DNA of 32,370 bases from Fimenecus sp045655645. GTDB taxonomy: Bacteria; Bacillota; Clostridia; Oscillospirales; Acutalibacteraceae. Positions 21,719-30,204 of the stretch are shown piece by piece (positions within the stretch are counted from its first letter, which is position 1; each line of letters starts with the position of its first letter). The notes under the pieces are model-generated. The model was not told the origin of the DNA and searched no databases. It worked only from the letters and a program-made list of their open reading frames with translations. The DNA lies in NCBI GenBank assembly GCA_045655645.1, contig JAZOPS010000058.1, positions 1-32,370 on the forward strand, given 5' to 3'. The translations under genes and the position numbers were made by a program.

Positions 21719-22804
21719 TTAGTACTTGTTAGGATTAGCATCGAGATATTTCTTTACCATCAACGCTACTTTAAACACGATTGCATCGTCAAATTCTCTC
21801 AAATCAAGACCTGTAAGTTTCTTGATTTTTTCAAGACGATAAACAAGTGTATTTCTGTGAACAAAGAGTTTTCTTGATGTTTCAGAAACATTAAGATTAT
21901 TCTCAAAGAATTTCTGAATTGTGAAAAGTGTTTCATAGTCAAGACTCTCGATTGAGCCACGCTTGAAAATCTCACGAAGGAACATTTCGCAAAGTGTTGT
22001 TGGAAGCTGATAAATAAGTCTTGCGATACCAAGATTATCATAACTTACAATTGTCTTTTCAGTATCAAAAACCTTACCAACTTCAAGAGATACCTGAGCT
22101 TCTCTGAATGAACGAGCCAAATCTTTGATTGTATCAATTGCAGAGCCGATACCAACGAGAACATGAGTATAATATTCTGTTCCCAATGAGTCAGCAATTG
22201 AACGAGCAAGTTTTTCAAGGTCTTTTGGTTCAATATTGCTCTTAACTTCTTTAACGAGAGCGATATCAGTTTCGTTAATATTGATAACGAAATCCTTTGT
22301 CTTATCAGGGAACAAATCTTGTATAACATCAAATACAGAAACATCATTCTTTTCTGTAATTCTGATAAGAAGAACTGCTCTTGTTACATCACTATTGAAG
22401 TGAAGCTCACGAGCTTTAATGTAAATATCACCAGGCAAGATGTTATCAAGGATTACATTCTTGATAAAGTTGCTTCTATCATATTTTTCATCATAATATT
22501 GCTTTATAGTTGAAAGTGAAACTGCAAGAACTGATACATAACGAGCTGCGATTTCATCGTCGCCTTCAACAAACACAGCATATTCAGGATGCATGTGTGC
22601 ACCGAAAACCTGATATGTATATCCATCTGCGACACTTCTTTCAGGCGATGCAAAAACATCTGCTACAGCGTGTGACTGAATCTCGCCAATTCTGCTAAGC
22701 TCACTGCAAGAAATTACAGTACCTGTTTCGTCAATTATACCGAAAGTTCTATCAATAACCTCGTCCATTTGATGAACTATACCCTGAAATAATCTGTTGG
22801 ACAT
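21719..22804 (-). CDS. CdaR/PucR-family transcriptional regulator
   Basis: A 361-residue regulator with an N-terminal sensory-like region (about 1-140, beginning with IVHQMDEVIDRTFGIIDETG), a central domain (about 140-280) and the C-terminal PucR-type helix-turn-helix near 300-355. There, NNLNVSETSRKLFVHRNTLVYRLEKIKKLTG is the recognition region, shown here only as its position and key words SETSRKLF and RNTLVYRL. Family members sense sugar acids or nitrogen compounds, but the ligand is unknown. It is monocistronic, with AGGAGG-type ribosome binding site and its own promoter; no catabolic genes are nearby. Confidence 0.87.
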   Translation of the reverse strand: MSNRLFQGIVHQMDEVIDRTFGIIDETGTVISCSELSRIGEIQSHAVADVFASPERSVADGYTYQVFGAHMHPEYAVFVEGDDEIAARYVSVLAVSLSTIKQYYDEKYDRSNFIKNVILDNILPGDIYIKARELHFNSDVTRAVLLIRITEKNDVSVFDVIQDLFPDKTKDFVININETDIALVKEVKSNIEPKDLEKLARSIADSLGTEYYTHVLVGIGSAIDTIKDLARSFREAQVSLEVGKVFDTEKTIVSYDNLGIARLIYQLPTTLCEMFLREIFKRGSIESLDYETLFTIQKFFENNLNVSETSRKLFVHRNTLVYRLEKIKKLTGLDLREFDDAIVFKVALMVKKYLDANPNKY

Positions 22805-22870
22805 ATTTTATACCTCCAAACGCATAACACAAAAAACTTATTATGCAATTTCACAATTAGAACACTATGT

Positions 22871-22899
22871 ATTTTACACAATAAAATGCGTTTTGGCAA
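22871..22899 (-). promoter_or_regulatory. Promoter of the CdaR-like gene
   Basis: TTGCCA (22899-22894) and TAAAAT (22876-22871) are 17 bases apart on the minus strand. The rest of the 22805-23025 gap is AT-rich and holds nothing else I can name. Confidence 0.6.
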
Positions 22900-23025
22900 G
22901 TGAAAAATTGATATTTTTTAATTTTTTTATAACATTTTTCACAAAAAAAGACACAAATTTTAGTCAAATCACGCACTTGAGCCTGTTTTTCGACCAATTT
23001 TTCATTGTTCAAAATGACGAAAAAA

Positions 23026-23739
23026 TTATCTTTCAGAGAGTAATTTCAACTCATTTGGGGTTATTTCACGGCATTCGCCCGGTTTCAAAGTTTCATCCAA
23101 CGAGAGATTGCCCATTTTTGAACGATGCAAACCAATCACTTTATTGCCCGCAGCAGCAAACATTCTTTTAACCTGATGATATTTGCCTTCGCAAATCATA
23201 ATCTGCACCAAAGGATGCTCGCCATCTTCTAAAATTTCAACTTTTGCTTCTTTTAAGGTTGTCCCGTCTGCGAGAGTTATCCCCTTTTCAAGCATTTCTA
23301 TATCACTTTGTGAAAGTGAATGTTCCAAAGTTGCAAGATATGTTTTAAAAATATGATTTTTGGGAGAAAGAATTTTGTGAGCAAAATCACCGTCGTCAGT
23401 AATAAGCACAAATCCTGTTGTATCTTTATCAAGTCGTCCCGCAGGGAAAAGTCCTTTTCTGTATAACTCGTCAGGTACTAAATCTACGACAGTCTCATCC
23501 GTTTCACTTTCACTTGCAGAGACTATTCCCTGTGGTTTATTGAGCATTATATAAATGTGTTCTTTTAAAGAGAGAGTTTCGCCATCTAAAGTAACAGTAT
23601 CATTTTCTATATCAATTTTGATGTCGCTTTTTTTGACAACAACACCATTTACTGAAATTCTGCCTTTTTTAACTATCTCTTTCACATCACGACGAGAGAG
23701 TGTCCCCTGTGACGCAAGAATTTTATCAAGTCTTTCCAT
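23026..23739 (-). CDS. Pseudouridine synthase, RsuA/RluB family
   Basis: A 237-residue protein with an N-terminal S4 RNA-binding domain (about 1-55, beginning MERLDKILASQG) and the RsuA-type catalytic domain. The catalytic Asp is in AGRLDKDTTGFVLITDDG (near residue 102). It isomerises a uridine of rRNA; the compact form with this motif resembles RsuA (16S U516) most, but RluB/E cannot be excluded. ATG has AAAGGAT upstream and lies 12 bases after the DUF4830 stop, so the two are co-transcribed. Confidence 0.9.
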   Translation of the reverse strand: MERLDKILASQGTLSRRDVKEIVKKGRISVNGVVVKKSDIKIDIENDTVTLDGETLSLKEHIYIMLNKPQGIVSASESETDETVVDLVPDELYRKGLFPAGRLDKDTTGFVLITDDGDFAHKILSPKNHIFKTYLATLEHSLSQSDIEMLEKGITLADGTTLKEAKVEILEDGEHPLVQIMICEGKYHQVKRMFAAAGNKVIGLHRSKMGNLSLDETLKPGECREITPNELKLLSER

Positions 23740-23751
23740 TATTTTTATCCT

Positions 23752-24222
23752 TTAAGTTTTTTCAAATCCGTGCATAAAGCCATCTAGTTCAATTGAGCAG
23801 ACATCTCCGCCAACCACAAGTCCTTCATATACTAATAGATTTATTCTGATATAGTTTTTGTTTTCGTGACCGGGATAATTCTTCACAGAATATGTCCAAC
23901 GCTTCACACGAACACCTGCATAAGTTTTCAAATCAAAGCCCTGTTTCAACTGAATATCGTTATATTGTGTGTAAGTTTCGTCAAATTCTGCTGGAATTAT
24001 GACTTCGCACACTTCAACGGGGTCTTCCTGGACTTCCCAACCGAATTGAGAAATAAATGTCAAGCGTTCTTCTGCCGTTGAAGCCTTGATGCTTGATTTA
24101 TCTGCATTAGCTACATCTGTGCTTTCTTGAGAGAGTACAAACAAACTTATTACTGTCAACACCACAAAGGCTATAAGCAAAAACAGCTTTATCTGCTTAG
24201 ATTTTATTGAATAAACGAACAT
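23752..24222 (-). CDS. DUF4830 family membrane-anchored protein
   Basis: A 156-residue protein with a single N-terminal transmembrane segment (about 12-31) and an extracytoplasmic domain resembling DUF4830: FGWEV, VIIPAEFDETY, QGFDLKTYAGVRVKRW and the ending GGDVCSIELDGFMHGF. The function of the family is unknown. Its ribosome binding site GAGGTG is exactly complementary, with flanks, to a segment 28 bases upstream (ACACCTCG), so translation may be controlled. It precedes the pseudouridine synthase gene without obvious functional connection. Confidence 0.8.
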   Translation of the reverse strand: MFVYSIKSKQIKLFLLIAFVVLTVISLFVLSQESTDVANADKSSIKASTAEERLTFISQFGWEVQEDPVEVCEVIIPAEFDETYTQYNDIQLKQGFDLKTYAGVRVKRWTYSVKNYPGHENKNYIRINLLVYEGLVVGGDVCSIELDGFMHGFEKT

Positions 24223-24228
24223 AAATTA

Positions 24229-24272
24229 ACACCTCGAACACAATTTATATAAATAAATATGCGGCGAGGTGT
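24229..24272 (-). promoter_or_regulatory. Hairpin sequestering the ribosome binding site of the DUF4830 gene
   Basis: On the minus strand ACACCTCG (24272-24265) is an exact complement of CGAGGTGT (24236-24229), the latter holding the ribosome binding site 6 bases before the ATG. The 28-base loop contains a further AT palindrome. It lacks a T-run, so it is not a terminator. Confidence 0.5.
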
Positions 24273-24333
24273 GAATTTATAATATTAAATATTAATTGTT
24301 AAATACCATTAAGTATATTATTAATAAATATGC

Positions 24334-24867
24334 TTATTCATCGACTCTTTTTGACTGTGATGCTGCACGAAGATGTTGACGAGCGCGACGAATTTCGTTA
24401 ACTGAATTTGTGAGTGTTTCATCAGCAACTGCTACGATGCTTTCAACATATTCACTTGCACTTGTGCGCATTTCGTTAGACCAATTTCTTGCCTGCTCTG
24501 TGAGTTCAGTAGCACTTTGTCTTGCCTGTTCAACAATTTCAGTAGCCTGTGTTCTTGCGAGAGCAAGAATTTCTGCTGCCTGTGCTTCTGCACCACGAGT
24601 GATTTCATCTTCAGAAATAATTTCTTTTGCACGAAGATGTGCTTTTTCGATAATCTTATCTGCGCTTTCTTGTGCACCTGCAAGAATTTCTTTTCTTTCA
24701 GAAGCGATTTTTCTTGCCTGCATAAGTTCATCAGGCATATTGAGTCTAATGTCTTCAATTGCAGTTTTGATAGCCGCTGAATCAACCAAAAGGTTTGATG
24801 TAAACGGTACTGTTTTTCCTTCTTCGAGTATTACTTCAATTTCTTCAAGTAAGCTTTCTATTGTCAT
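24334..24867 (-). CDS. Coiled-coil protein, V-ATPase subunit H/DivIVA-like
   Basis: A 177-residue, Ala/Glu/Arg-rich protein, almost entirely helical, with a long heptad-like region (about 45-150: repeated ADKIIEKA, AAEILALA, ATEIVEQA, ATELTEQA). Such proteins are often labelled ATP synthase subunit B/H-like, but no ATPase genes are near and no membrane segment is seen. It may be a cytoplasmic scaffold related to DivIVA/SepIVA-type proteins. The ATG overlaps the coaD stop (ATGA), so it is translated with coaD. Low-complexity helices make family assignment unsure. Confidence 0.75.
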   Translation of the reverse strand: MTIESLLEEIEVILEEGKTVPFTSNLLVDSAAIKTAIEDIRLNMPDELMQARKIASERKEILAGAQESADKIIEKAHLRAKEIISEDEITRGAEAQAAEILALARTQATEIVEQARQSATELTEQARNWSNEMRTSASEYVESIVAVADETLTNSVNEIRRARQHLRAASQSKRVDE

Positions 24868-25358
24868 TTGCTCACACCTCGTTTAATTCTTTTTACTATT
24901 ATATCACGAATTGATTCGGGAACAAAATCACTTATATCCCCACCCAATTCGCAAATTTGCTTAACCACACTTGAACTTAAGTAAAGATTTTCAACTTTTG
25001 TATTGATGAAAACTGTTTCAAGTTCATTATTGAGTTTCTTGTTCATCTGTGCCTGCTGAAACTCATATTCAAAGTCGGACACAGCGCGAAGCCCTTTAAC
25101 AACTGCAACTGCATTTTTTTCTTTTGCATATTCAGCCAAAAGACCTTCGTTAATGTCAACCTCAACATTTGGCAAATCTTTGGTACAACTCTTAATGAGT
25201 TCAGCTCTTTCTTCAGGACTGAAACAAAAATTTGTCTTTGAAGGGTTTTTCATAACCACAACTATAACCTTATCAAAGAGTTTAGAACTGCGATTGATAA
25301 TGTCAAGGTGACCATTTGTAATCGGGTCAAAACTACCCGGACAAATTACGGTTTTCAT
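24864..25358 (-). CDS. coaD: Phosphopantetheine adenylyltransferase
   Basis: A 164-residue nucleotidyltransferase with the N-terminal PGSFDPITNGHLDII motif (HxGH-like TNGH) and the C-terminal LSSSVVKQICELGGD motif. It makes dephospho-CoA from phosphopantetheine and ATP. ATG at 25358 is chosen since MKTVICPGSFDP is the usual N terminus; the frame open to 25466 lies within rsmD. It begins 4 bases after the rsmD stop, the common rsmD-coaD pairing. Confidence 0.96.
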   Translation of the reverse strand: MKTVICPGSFDPITNGHLDIINRSSKLFDKVIVVVMKNPSKTNFCFSPEERAELIKSCTKDLPNVEVDINEGLLAEYAKEKNAVAVVKGLRAVSDFEYEFQQAQMNKKLNNELETVFINTKVENLYLSSSVVKQICELGGDISDFVPESIRDIIVKRIKRGVSK

Positions 25359-25362
25359 ATTC

Positions 25363-25902
25363 TCACTTATTCTTTCTGTATGCTGTAAGTTTAATTTTGC
25401 CGTATCTGTATTCACGGTGAATTTTAAATTCACCTGCTGTTTCAGGCAAAGTTTCATCCAAAGCACTTTCGCAGATGATTATACCCCAGTCATTCATTTT
25501 TTCTGCAACAACCGGTAAAACAGCATCAATTATTTCTTTATTGTATGGTGGGTCAAGAAGAGCAATATCAAATTTATCTTTGCTCAAAGTAATATACATT
25601 TTTGAGTCGCCACAAAAAACACTTGCTCTTTTTTCAAAACCAACAGATTTAAGATTTTGTTTCACCACATCAACCGCACGATTTGCACTATCTACAAAAG
25701 TGCAATGTTTAGCACCACGGCTGAGTGCTTCAATACCAAGCTGACCTGAACCTGCAAACAAGTCAAGAACACTTGCACCTTCAAGGTCAAACTGAATGAT
25801 ATTGAACATTCCTTCTTTTACTCTGTCGGTGGTAGGACGAACATCTTCGCCTTCAAGAGTTATAAGTTTTCTGCCTCTTGCTTCACCTGTAATTACTCTC
25901 AT
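25363..25902 (-). CDS. rsmD: 16S rRNA (guanine966-N2)-methyltransferase RsmD
   Basis: A 179-residue AdoMet-dependent methyltransferase. It shows the N-terminal MRVITGEARGRKL, the AdoMet motif LDLFAGSGQLGIEALSRGA and the catalytic LDPPYNK (a DPPY-type motif). It methylates G966 of 16S rRNA. ATG at 25902 has GGAGCG 7 bases upstream; an in-frame start 21 bases earlier is less likely. A promoter lies 32-60 bases upstream. First gene of rsmD-coaD-coiled-coil protein. Confidence 0.95.
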   Translation of the reverse strand: MRVITGEARGRKLITLEGEDVRPTTDRVKEGMFNIIQFDLEGASVLDLFAGSGQLGIEALSRGAKHCTFVDSANRAVDVVKQNLKSVGFEKRASVFCGDSKMYITLSKDKFDIALLDPPYNKEIIDAVLPVVAEKMNDWGIIICESALDETLPETAGEFKIHREYRYGKIKLTAYRKNK

Positions 25903-25934
25903 AAATTCGCTCCAACCTATCAATACATAAGGGT

Positions 25935-25963
25935 ATTATCCCATTTTTATAGTAATTTGTCAA
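25935..25963 (-). promoter_or_regulatory. Promoter of rsmD-coaD
   Basis: TTGACA (25963-25958) and GATAAT (25940-25935) are 17 bases apart on the minus strand, in the gap after the HAD phosphatase gene. Confidence 0.7.
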
Positions 25964-26005
25964 ATATTTTTATATTCAAGTTGAAAAAAATGCAATGAAT
26001 TTATC

Positions 26006-26659
26006 TTATTTTAATGAAATAAGCAATTTTTCAAGGTCATTTACACTCTCAACTATGTATTCTGCACCTGCTTCTTCAATAACTTCACGGTCTCTAAATC
26101 CCCAAAGCACACCAATTGATGGAAGATTTGCATTTTTCGCAGTAAGAATGTCGGTATCTGCATCCCCTACAAAAACTGTGTTTTCGATTTTGCTATCTAA
26201 TTTTTCAAGAGCATAGAAAACACCGTCTGGTGCAGGTTTGTTTGGTCTGTCATCGGAGCTGCCTACTACAAAATCAATATTTGCGCCAAACATTCTCTTG
26301 CACAAATCCTGTGCTGCAAAATCTGCTTTATTAGTAACAATAGCAGTTTTAAAGCCTGCTTTTTTGATGTTTGTAAGCATTTCATTGATGCCATCATAAG
26401 GTGCTGTTTTATCTTCCATGTGAATTTTGTAATAATCACAAAAATCCTTGAAACAGAGTTCAAATGTATCATTATCAATATTTTCTGGCACTGCTCTTTC
26501 CATTAAAAGACGGATACCATTGCCCACAAAAGAACGGATTTCATTTAAATCACGAAGCGGAAAGCCCTGTCTTTCGAGAGCGTAATTTACACTGTCTTTC
26601 AAATCTTCAAGAGTGTTTAAAAGTGTTCCATCCAAATCAAAAACTATTGTATTTATCAT
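26006..26659 (-). CDS. HAD-family phosphatase, phosphoglycolate phosphatase-like
   Basis: A 217-residue HAD hydrolase with motif I FDLDGTLLNT (nucleophile Asp8), motif II in VTNKAD, and motif IV VGDADTDILTAKNA; a four-helix cap lies between motifs I and II. Members act on phosphoglycolate, pyrophosphate or sugar phosphates; the substrate here cannot be fixed. The ATG overlaps the uvrC stop as TAATG and has AAGGAG upstream, so it is translated with uvrC. A possible role is clearing phosphoglycolate from DNA repair, an inference from its neighbour. Confidence 0.9.
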   Translation of the reverse strand: MINTIVFDLDGTLLNTLEDLKDSVNYALERQGFPLRDLNEIRSFVGNGIRLLMERAVPENIDNDTFELCFKDFCDYYKIHMEDKTAPYDGINEMLTNIKKAGFKTAIVTNKADFAAQDLCKRMFGANIDFVVGSSDDRPNKPAPDGVFYALEKLDSKIENTVFVGDADTDILTAKNANLPSIGVLWGFRDREVIEEAGAEYIVESVNDLEKLLISLK

Positions 26660-28497
26660 TATTCTTCTCCTTGATTATAGAAATTATATATTTTTTCAGC
26701 TAAAGGAAGATTTATCCCTTTAACTTTTGCAAGGTCTTCTACACTTGCATTTTTAATATTCTTTATTGTTTTGAAAGTTTTAAGCAATTCTTTGGCTTTT
26801 TTATCACCAACACCGCTGATTTTTGTAAGTGATGATTCCAAACCTTTTTTAGCGTGCTTTTTGTGGTGAAAGCTAACAGAAAATCTGTGAACTTCTTCTT
26901 GAATCTCTGACACTAAAGTGAATACCGCTCTGTTTGAATTAATTGCGATTTCACCACCATCGCCCGTTATTGCACGAGTCTTGTGTTTCGAGTCTTTGAC
27001 CATACCAAACAATGGCACATCTATATTCATTTCGTCGAGAATTTCTCTTACTGCACTTACCTGACCTTTACCACCATCAAGCAAAATCAAATCGGGCATT
27101 TTGCCGAATCCTTCTTCGGCATTTTCGTTTTTATACTTTTCATATTCATTGAAACGACGCTCCAACACTTCACGCATTGAGCCGTAGTCATCTTGTCCCA
27201 CAAATGATTTGATTGTGAATGTACGATATGCCCGTTTTAAAGGACGACCATTTTTAAAGACAATCATACCCGCCACATTATCATCGCCACCTGTATGAGA
27301 AATGTCATAGGACTCGATATATTCAGGCGTATTATCTAATCCCAACAAAATTTTTAATTCTTCAAGGACTTTGATTTCGCCTGATTTTCTACCTTTTTTC
27401 TGTGCAAGTTTTTCAAAGGCATTCTCGCGACACATATTAACAAGTTTTAATCCGTCACCCTTTTGTGGCACAGAAATCGCACATTTTTTGCCACGAAGAT
27501 TAGTAAGGTATTGAGCCATCAAATTCAAATCTTCTATTGTTTCATCCAACAACACTTTTTGTGGCACAGAGCGGATTGAATAATATTGAGTTAAAAATCC
27601 GCCACGAAGATTTTCGTCATTCTGTGAACTATCAATAAAGAAATGTTCACTATCGCAAAGTCTGCCTTTATCAAAGCGCAACACCACGATACAAATATCA
27701 TTGTCATTGTTGGCAACTGCAAAGACATCTTTTGACTCGCCTGTTTCGGTTACAACTTTCTGTTTTGTTTGCATATTCTGAATGGCGCGAATTCTGTCGC
27801 GATATTTACTTGCATTTTCAAAATCAAGATTCTCGGCACACTCATTCATTTTCTTATTTAAATCGGCAATGATTTTTGTGATATCACCATTCAAAAAATC
27901 CAACGCATCTTTAACAGTATCATTATATTCTTTTTTTGAAATCTTACCCATGCAAACACCCATACAACGATTTATATGGAAATTAAGGCATGGTCTTCCT
28001 TTTTTGAAATCTCTTGGGAATTCTTTATTGCATTGTGGAAGTCGGAATATTTTATTGGCTTCATCAACGGATTGTTTCACTGAATAAGAACTTGTAAATG
28101 GTCCGATATAGTCGGCGTTTTCGTCGTCTTTTTGAAGAACGGCAGAAATTTTAGGGTATTCTTCTTTTGTGATTTTTATATAACTGTATCCTTTATCATC
28201 CTTTAAAAGAATATTATATTTAGGTTGATTTTGTTTAATAAGACTTGCTTCAAGAACAAGTGCTTCAAACTCACTATCAGTTAAAATATAGTCAAAATCA
28301 TTGACATTTTCGACCATTTTAAGCACTTTGACAGAGTGTTTATTCTGTGAACCGAAATACTGACTAACACGGTTTTTAAGTTTTTTCGCTTTGCCGATAT
28401 ATATAATCTTGCCCTGTTTATTTTTCATTATATAAACACCAGGTGTTAAAGGCAATTTCATTGCTTTTTCGCGTAATGTTTTTATTTTTTCGTTCAC
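26659..28497 (-). CDS. uvrC: Excinuclease ABC subunit C
   Basis: A 612-residue nuclease of nucleotide excision repair. It has an N-terminal GIY-YIG domain (PGVYIMKNKQGKIIYIGKA near 20-38), a UVR motif (about 200-240, NLDFENASKYRDRI), an RNase H-like domain (SYDISHTGGDD) and C-terminal helix-hairpin-helix motifs (ISGVGDKKAKELL). It incises on both sides of lesions with UvrA and UvrB, which are not in this window. GTG at 28497 is preferred since AAAGGTGG lies at the right distance; the frame is open to a TTG at 28515 that overlaps this site. Confidence 0.96.
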   Translation of the reverse strand: MNEKIKTLREKAMKLPLTPGVYIMKNKQGKIIYIGKAKKLKNRVSQYFGSQNKHSVKVLKMVENVNDFDYILTDSEFEALVLEASLIKQNQPKYNILLKDDKGYSYIKITKEEYPKISAVLQKDDENADYIGPFTSSYSVKQSVDEANKIFRLPQCNKEFPRDFKKGRPCLNFHINRCMGVCMGKISKKEYNDTVKDALDFLNGDITKIIADLNKKMNECAENLDFENASKYRDRIRAIQNMQTKQKVVTETGESKDVFAVANNDNDICIVVLRFDKGRLCDSEHFFIDSSQNDENLRGGFLTQYYSIRSVPQKVLLDETIEDLNLMAQYLTNLRGKKCAISVPQKGDGLKLVNMCRENAFEKLAQKKGRKSGEIKVLEELKILLGLDNTPEYIESYDISHTGGDDNVAGMIVFKNGRPLKRAYRTFTIKSFVGQDDYGSMREVLERRFNEYEKYKNENAEEGFGKMPDLILLDGGKGQVSAVREILDEMNIDVPLFGMVKDSKHKTRAITGDGGEIAINSNRAVFTLVSEIQEEVHRFSVSFHHKKHAKKGLESSLTKISGVGDKKAKELLKTFKTIKNIKNASVEDLAKVKGINLPLAEKIYNFYNQGEE

Positions 28498-28517
28498 AGA
28501 ATCACCACCTTTCAAAG

Positions 28518-28546
28518 ATTATATATATCATATCATAAAATCACAA
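28518..28546 (-). promoter_or_regulatory. Promoter of uvrC
   Basis: TTGTGA (28546-28541) and TATAAT (28523-28518) are 17 bases apart on the minus strand. The -35 box begins right in the T-run of the ptsH terminator. No LexA-type box (GAAC-N4-GTTC) was seen. Confidence 0.6.
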
Positions 28547-28578
28547 AAAAATAAAGCACACCACCAAAGGTGATGTGC
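28545..28578 (-). terminator. Intrinsic terminator after ptsH
   Basis: GCACATCACC and GGTGGTGTGC (28578-28556) form a 10-bp stem with one G-T pair and a TTT loop, followed by TTTATTTTTTT on the minus strand. Confidence 0.85.
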
Positions 28579-28592
28579 CAAATCTTTCAAAA

Positions 28593-28856
28593 TTATTCAG
28601 CAAAACCTGTTTCAACAAGCTTTACAAGTTCGTCAACTGCTGTTTCTTCGTCTGGACCACCAGCAATGATGCGGATTGTTGTGCCGCCCATAATACCAAG
28701 TGACAAAACACCGAGAAGGCTCTTAGCATTAACTCTTCTGTCTTCTTTTTCAACCCAGATTGATGATTTGAATTCATTTGCTTTCTGAATAAAGAAAGTT
28801 GCTGGACGAGCGTGAAGACCTACCTGATTTTTAACTTCAACATCTTTAGTATACAT
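28593..28856 (-). CDS. ptsH: Phosphocarrier protein HPr
   Basis: An 87-residue HPr with the phosphorylatable His15 in GLHARPAT and the regulatory Ser46 in NAKSLLGVLSLG, so it can both carry phosphate from enzyme I and be phosphorylated by HPr kinase for CcpA-type catabolite repression. ATG has GGGAG upstream. It is monocistronic: ptsI is not adjacent, unlike in many Firmicutes. A Crh-like function is not supported because His15 is present. Confidence 0.96.
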   Translation of the reverse strand: MYTKDVEVKNQVGLHARPATFFIQKANEFKSSIWVEKEDRRVNAKSLLGVLSLGIMGGTTIRIIAGGPDEETAVDELVKLVETGFAE

Positions 28857-28920
28857 AATTCATTCTCCCAAAATGATAAATTTACAAAACAACAGATAAT
28901 TACACCTTTGTTACTACTAT

Positions 28921-28948
28921 ATTATAACACAAAACTTTACCTCGTCAA
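28921..28948 (-). promoter_or_regulatory. Promoter of ptsH
   Basis: TTGACG (28948-28943) and TATAAT (28926-28921) are 16 bases apart on the minus strand. The remainder of the 28857-29105 gap is AT-rich, with only weak inverted repeats near 29073-29093. Confidence 0.7.
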
Positions 28949-29105
28949 CGAAAAAACAACCACTTTTATTTCATTTAGACAATTTTAGAGAGAAAAACAA
29001 AAAACAACAAAATTACAACATTCATATTTGTACAAAATGACAATGCTTTATATTATTTTTTGTTTAATTTCAATATTTTATATTAAAAATATATGAATGA
29101 GCGTA

Positions 29106-30131
29106 CTAATTTGTGACTTTATGGTGAACTGTTGGCCCCGATGTAGTCAAAACGCCGAATTTCATTCCCAAAGAATGATAATATTCAATGATTTTGGGCA
29201 AGGCTTCCATAGTTGTACCCTTTGTATCGTGCATCAATACAATTATGTTATTAGCACTTTTGGGGAATTCACTGCAATAATACAACTGTTTACTCACTGT
29301 GGTACCATCATCAGCATCACCGCTTGAACAGTTCCAGTCAAAGTATGCATAACCCATTTCAGTAACTTTTTTTGTCATTCGTGTCATAATGCCTTTTGAA
29401 TACTTTTTACTAACAGTATTACTACTACCACCGGGGAAACGCATTATCTTGGTTTCAACGCCTGTCTGTTGTAAAACCAAATCAGAGATTTTTTGTAAAT
29501 CAGCTAAATATGCTGAATCAGAAGCATAAATCTTCTTGTAATTATGGGAATATGCATGAAGTCCTATTGCGTGGCCACGATTAACTATTTCTTTCATAAG
29601 ATAGTTATATTCTCCGCCATCTATAACAAAAAACGTCGCCTTAACACCGTAACTGTCCAGAATGTTCAGTATCTGCGATGTATATTGCGACGGTCCATCA
29701 TCAAATGTTAAATAAACAGTCTTCACACCATTACTTGGATTTAATGGTTGTGCTGGAAGTTGTGGTGCAACAGGCTTTCTTGTTGTTGAAGTTTTTGCTG
29801 CTAACTTTTTGTTAAGACTATCAATTTTTTTATTTAATTCATCAACTTTGCTTTGATACTCTTTACTCTGATTATTAAGTTTTTCTTCGTAAGACTGCTT
29901 TTCACTTTCTTTTTCAGCTTTATACGACTCATATTCAGATACCTTTGAGTCATACATTGAAGAATTTTCACTAAGTGCTCCGTTAAGCTCGGAAATCTCA
30001 CTTTTGTTATTATTCCATTTTACTACGAAAAACACGGTTGTAGCAGTAGCAACAAGAAACAAAACTGATAAAACTATAATTGTTATTCTCATCCAAGTTG
30101 CTTTGCTAATACTTTTAAACTTCTCTTTCAT
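29106..30131 (-). CDS. Membrane-anchored polysaccharide deacetylase
   Basis: A 341-residue protein with a transmembrane anchor (about 14-37), an extracellular coiled coil (about 45-115), a Pro-rich linker and a NodB/CE4 domain. CE4 motifs are visible: TFDDGPS (metal and base Asp), HAYSH (metal His pair), RFPGG, the DWN strand and LMHD (catalytic His). It probably removes acetyl groups from peptidoglycan or another surface glycan, which can affect lysozyme resistance. ATG at 30131 has AGGTGG upstream; the longer frame overlaps trmD and the promoter at 30163-30191. Confidence 0.9.
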   Translation of the reverse strand: MKEKFKSISKATWMRITIIVLSVLFLVATATTVFFVVKWNNNKSEISELNGALSENSSMYDSKVSEYESYKAEKESEKQSYEEKLNNQSKEYQSKVDELNKKIDSLNKKLAAKTSTTRKPVAPQLPAQPLNPSNGVKTVYLTFDDGPSQYTSQILNILDSYGVKATFFVIDGGEYNYLMKEIVNRGHAIGLHAYSHNYKKIYASDSAYLADLQKISDLVLQQTGVETKIMRFPGGSSNTVSKKYSKGIMTRMTKKVTEMGYAYFDWNCSSGDADDGTTVSKQLYYCSEFPKSANNIIVLMHDTKGTTMEALPKIIEYYHSLGMKFGVLTTSGPTVHHKVTN

Positions 30132-30162
30132 ATTGCCACCACCTCTCAAATTATTTCTGTAT

Positions 30163-30191
30163 TCATTGTATAACAAAAAACTACAAATTTC
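30163..30191 (-). promoter_or_regulatory. Promoter of the polysaccharide deacetylase gene
   Basis: TTGAAA (30191-30186) and TACAAT (30168-30163) are 17 bases apart on the minus strand, just beyond the trmD stop. Confidence 0.7.
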
Positions 30192-30204
30192 AACATATTT
30201 TTTA

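Noticed and set aside
25359..25466. Longer N terminus for coaD
   Set aside because: The frame is open but lies within rsmD and adds residues absent from the family; MKTVICPGSF is the normal start.
29000..29105. Regulatory element in the AT-rich stretch after the deacetylase
   Set aside because: Only short A/T inverted repeats, as expected by chance in such composition.
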